Below, in pieces: positions 62,488 to 64,000 of a DNA stretch of 64,000 nt (the first letter of the stretch is position 1; each line of letters opens with the position of its first letter). Source of the DNA: Bacteroidetes oral taxon 274 str. F0058 (GTDB lineage: Bacteria; Bacteroidota; Bacteroidia; Bacteroidales; Paludibacteraceae); NCBI GenBank assembly GCA_000163695.1, contig GG774890.1, positions 65,864 through 129,863 on the forward strand. Reading direction: 5' to 3'. The position numbers and the translations under genes are program-made. The notes below the pieces were generated by a model. It did not search any database. It was not told the DNA's origin and saw only the letters and a program-made list of their open reading frames with translations.

Positions 62488-62719
62488 TTATAATATAGAA
62501 TTTATAATCAGTTTCAGCAGAGAGTTTAACTCCAAAGAATTTATTAGCTAATACTTGGCCCTCTCTTTTATTTAATAAAAAACGAAGGATAAATATAGCT
62601 TTGGGATATGGTATGCGATTTTTAGCGAAACGATATTTGAACAAAAATAGATAAAAAACATCTCTAAGAAGATTTGTTTTTCGATAACTATCTAAAAACG
62701 TCATTTTTAAACTATTCAA
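62465..62719 (-). pseudogene. Possible truncated acyltransferase-like gene
   Basis: The 84-codon frame reads like real protein in its first 70 residues (SYRKTNLLRDVFYLFLFKYR, IFILRFLLNKREGQVLANKF). It vaguely recalls the helical N-terminus of serine-acetyltransferase-like enzymes. The last dozen codons come from repeat R3, and no hexapeptide-repeat domain follows. I take it as a truncated gene; the family is a guess. Confidence 0.3.
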
Positions 62720-62788
62720 TTTGAATGAATCTTTATCATGGCATTATTGCCGTAAATTTTTATATTAATTTTTTAAACTCAATCAAAC

Positions 62789-63175
62789 ATGAAAAAAAAA
62801 ATTGTTTTATTTTCAGTGATTTGTTTGTCACTAGTAGCTTTTTCTTGCGCTTCTTGCAGCAAGAATGATGACCCGGCAGACAATGACCTTTTTGTAGGAA
62901 CCTACAAGGGTAAAATCTCTTACTTAGATGGTGAAACAAAAAAATCTGCCGACAATGGTTCAGTAACAGTTCTTAAAGCAGGAAAAGACTATTATTTCCG
63001 CTTTTCAGACGGCATTCCTGATCTTAAAGGTGTTAAATTCAAAAAAGAAGGAGATCACACATTGGTAAACATCGACTTGCAAGATGGTGTGAAAATAATT
63101 AAAATCAATGCCTCTTCATTGAACATTCTGTATACTACAGATGGAAAGACCTGGACTGCTAACGCAAAAAGATAG
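62789..63175 (+). CDS. Small lipoprotein, lipocalin-like length, unknown function
   Basis: The 128-residue product has a lipoprotein signal (SLVAFSC, Cys20, with a second Cys23). A short beta-rich domain follows, starting FVGTYKGKISYLDGETKK and ending ILYTTDGKTWTANAKR, similar in build to lipocalin-like proteins of Bacteroidota. It ends at a clear terminator (63195-63227). Confidence 0.65.
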   Translation: MKKKIVLFSVICLSLVAFSCASCSKNDDPADNDLFVGTYKGKISYLDGETKKSADNGSVTVLKAGKDYYFRFSDGIPDLKGVKFKKEGDHTLVNIDLQDGVKIIKINASSLNILYTTDGKTWTANAKR

Positions 63176-63194
63176 TTCTAAATAATGTAAGAAG

Positions 63195-63227
63195 AAAGCC
63201 CCGAATATCTAATATTTCGGGGCTTTT
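63195..63227 (+). terminator. Terminator after the small lipoprotein
   Basis: AAAGCCCCGAA pairs with TTCGGGGCTTT, with A-rich and T-rich flanks. It can serve both this gene and the convergent YeaQ-type gene. Confidence 0.8.
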
Positions 63228-63286
63228 CATGTATTAGATGGAAATTAAAAAAACTACCAGACATTAAAATATCTGCTCTTCTTTCC

Positions 63287-63541
63287 TTATTTCTTCTTTT
63301 TAAATATCAAATTTATCAAGAATAAAATAACAATAGCTCCAATAGCCCCTGTCAAGATAGAACCAATCCATCCTTCTCCAAGTGAGATGTGAAACACACT
63401 TTCTAAAAGCCAATACCCTACGATACCTCCAAGAATACCAACAATGATATTCCCGATAAGTCCTAATCCACTACCTTTGTAGATAGTTCCTCCTAACCAT
63501 CCAGCGATGGCTCCAATGATAAGTGTTGCAATAATACCCAT
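63287..63541 (-). CDS. GlsB/YeaQ/YmgE-type small membrane protein
   Basis: The 84-residue protein (MGIIATLIIGAIAGWLGGTI onward) has three glycine-rich membrane segments and the family pattern GLIGNIIVGILGGIVGYWLL. Such proteins are linked to envelope or general stress. The start at 63541 fits the promoter core TATCTTTG on the minus strand at 63566-63573; an earlier in-frame start at 63601 lies upstream of that promoter. Confidence 0.9.
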   Translation of the reverse strand: MGIIATLIIGAIAGWLGGTIYKGSGLGLIGNIIVGILGGIVGYWLLESVFHISLGEGWIGSILTGAIGAIVILFLINLIFKKKK

Positions 63542-63630
63542 AAATTTAAAATTTAAATTAAAGCGCAAAGATAAAATTATTATCTGAAAAAACAAAAACA
63601 CTTTTAACTTCCTCTTACATAGTGTTGTAA

Positions 63631-63670
63631 ATTGCTTTCAAAAGTTTGTATCTTTGTAGTCTGAAACAAC
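63631..63670 (+). repeat. Dispersed promoter-like repeat, copy R4, next to the IS30 gene
   Basis: ATTGCTTTCAAAAGTTTGTA followed by TCTTTGTAGTCTGAAACAAC; it is 25 bp from the transposase stop codon. It could be part of the insertion sequence end or only its neighbour. The other three copies are not next to any transposase gene. Confidence 0.75.
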
Positions 63671-63694
63671 ATGCCTCGAACGTTACCTGTAGAT

Positions 63695-64000
63695 TCAACA
63701 AGCAAAGTTATAAAAAAGAGAAAAAGGCGATTGGAATAAAAGCGACTTTCGCGGTCTTTGGTTTAACAAATATTGGATGCTGAGTAATTTATTATAAGAT
63801 AATTGATTAATGTTCATTGTTTTGGGGATATATTGTCTGATAAGTTTATTTGTGTTCTCTACAGTCCCCTTCTGCCAAGAAGAATAAGGGTCGGTAAAAT
63901 ACACTGAGGTATGTAACTTTTTTGAAATCAGCTTATGTTTGGCAAATTCACCTCCATTATCGGTTGTTATTGACTTGACGTGCTTTTTAAAAGGCTTCAG
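63695..64000 (-). mobile_element. IS30-family transposase, C-terminal part; N-terminus outside window
   Basis: The open frame enters from the right window edge and ends at 63695. It shows two parts of the DDE catalytic core: VKSITTDNGGEFA (second Asp) and DPYSSWQKGTVENTNKLIRQ (Glu), followed by IPKTMNINQL, all typical of IS30 transposases. The final 30 residues (LLNQRPRKSLLFQSPFSLF) are the usual end. The terminal inverted repeat cannot be fixed from one end. Confidence 0.9.

Noticed and set aside
1..64000. CRISPR array or cas genes
   Set aside because: No regularly spaced direct repeats of 24-40 bp and no Cas-like proteins were seen; the only dispersed repeat (R1-R4) is irregularly spaced by 0.5-1.2 kb.

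Overview
The window looks like chromosomal DNA of an anaerobic member of the Bacteroidota, most likely order Bacteroidales. The evidence is the recurring promoter core TAnnTTTG, weak Shine-Dalgarno signals, a type IX secretion C-terminal sorting domain, an OmpA/PorT-style barrel fused to an anti-sigma-like domain, DUF4199 and DUF5687 membrane proteins, and a group B [FeFe]-hydrogenase. No species can be named from this sequence alone.

Layout. 1-2250: an M16 zinc peptidase (cut by the window edge) and a monocistronic rpsJ. 2500-7440: [FeFe]-hydrogenase, hydE and hydG, with an AT-rich HEPN-domain gene wedged between hydE and hydG and bounded by two copies of the hydE 3' end. 7460-10700: two glycosyltransferases, then floA and nfeD (flotillin-like membrane domain pair). 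11070-12600: a duplicated, T9SS-exported surface protein. 12995-18450: a periplasmic folding operon (SurA-like lipoprotein, SurA), DUF4199, rpe, DUF5687 and Hsp20. 18580-20620: an EEP-family membrane hydrolase and a rhomboid protease. 21100-25750: three paralogous BIG2 lipoproteins, two of them in inverted orientation. 26045-27970: an ECF sigma factor with a putative trans-envelope anti-sigma barrel protein. 28000-52150: housekeeping genes (lpxB, folD, groES/groEL, ybeY, truA, asd, cdsA, carB, gdhA, mltG, lspA, DksA-like, greA, HIT) plus an orphan DarA/DarB pair for dialkylresorcinol or aryl-polyene-type lipids. 52270: tRNA-Asn(GTT). 52400-53800: metK behind a leader that closely matches a SAM-II riboswitch. 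55540: rpsA.

From about 57900 to the right end the window becomes accessory: an ADP-ribosylglycohydrolase, fragments that look like a decayed prophage, a NUC1 nuclease overlapping a SUKH-like protein (a possible effector/immunity pair), and a series of small cargo genes (lipoproteins, a RelB/YoeB-type toxin-antitoxin pair, a YeaQ-type membrane protein) separated by copies of a promoter-like repeat, ending in an IS30-family transposase.

The items most worth following are the hydE-tail duplication around the HEPN gene, the repeat-bounded cargo at 61.0-63.7 kb, the nuclease/SUKH overlap, the SAM-II-like metK leader, the carB leader with a small ORF ending inside a terminator hairpin, and the mosaic BIG2 lipoprotein family.
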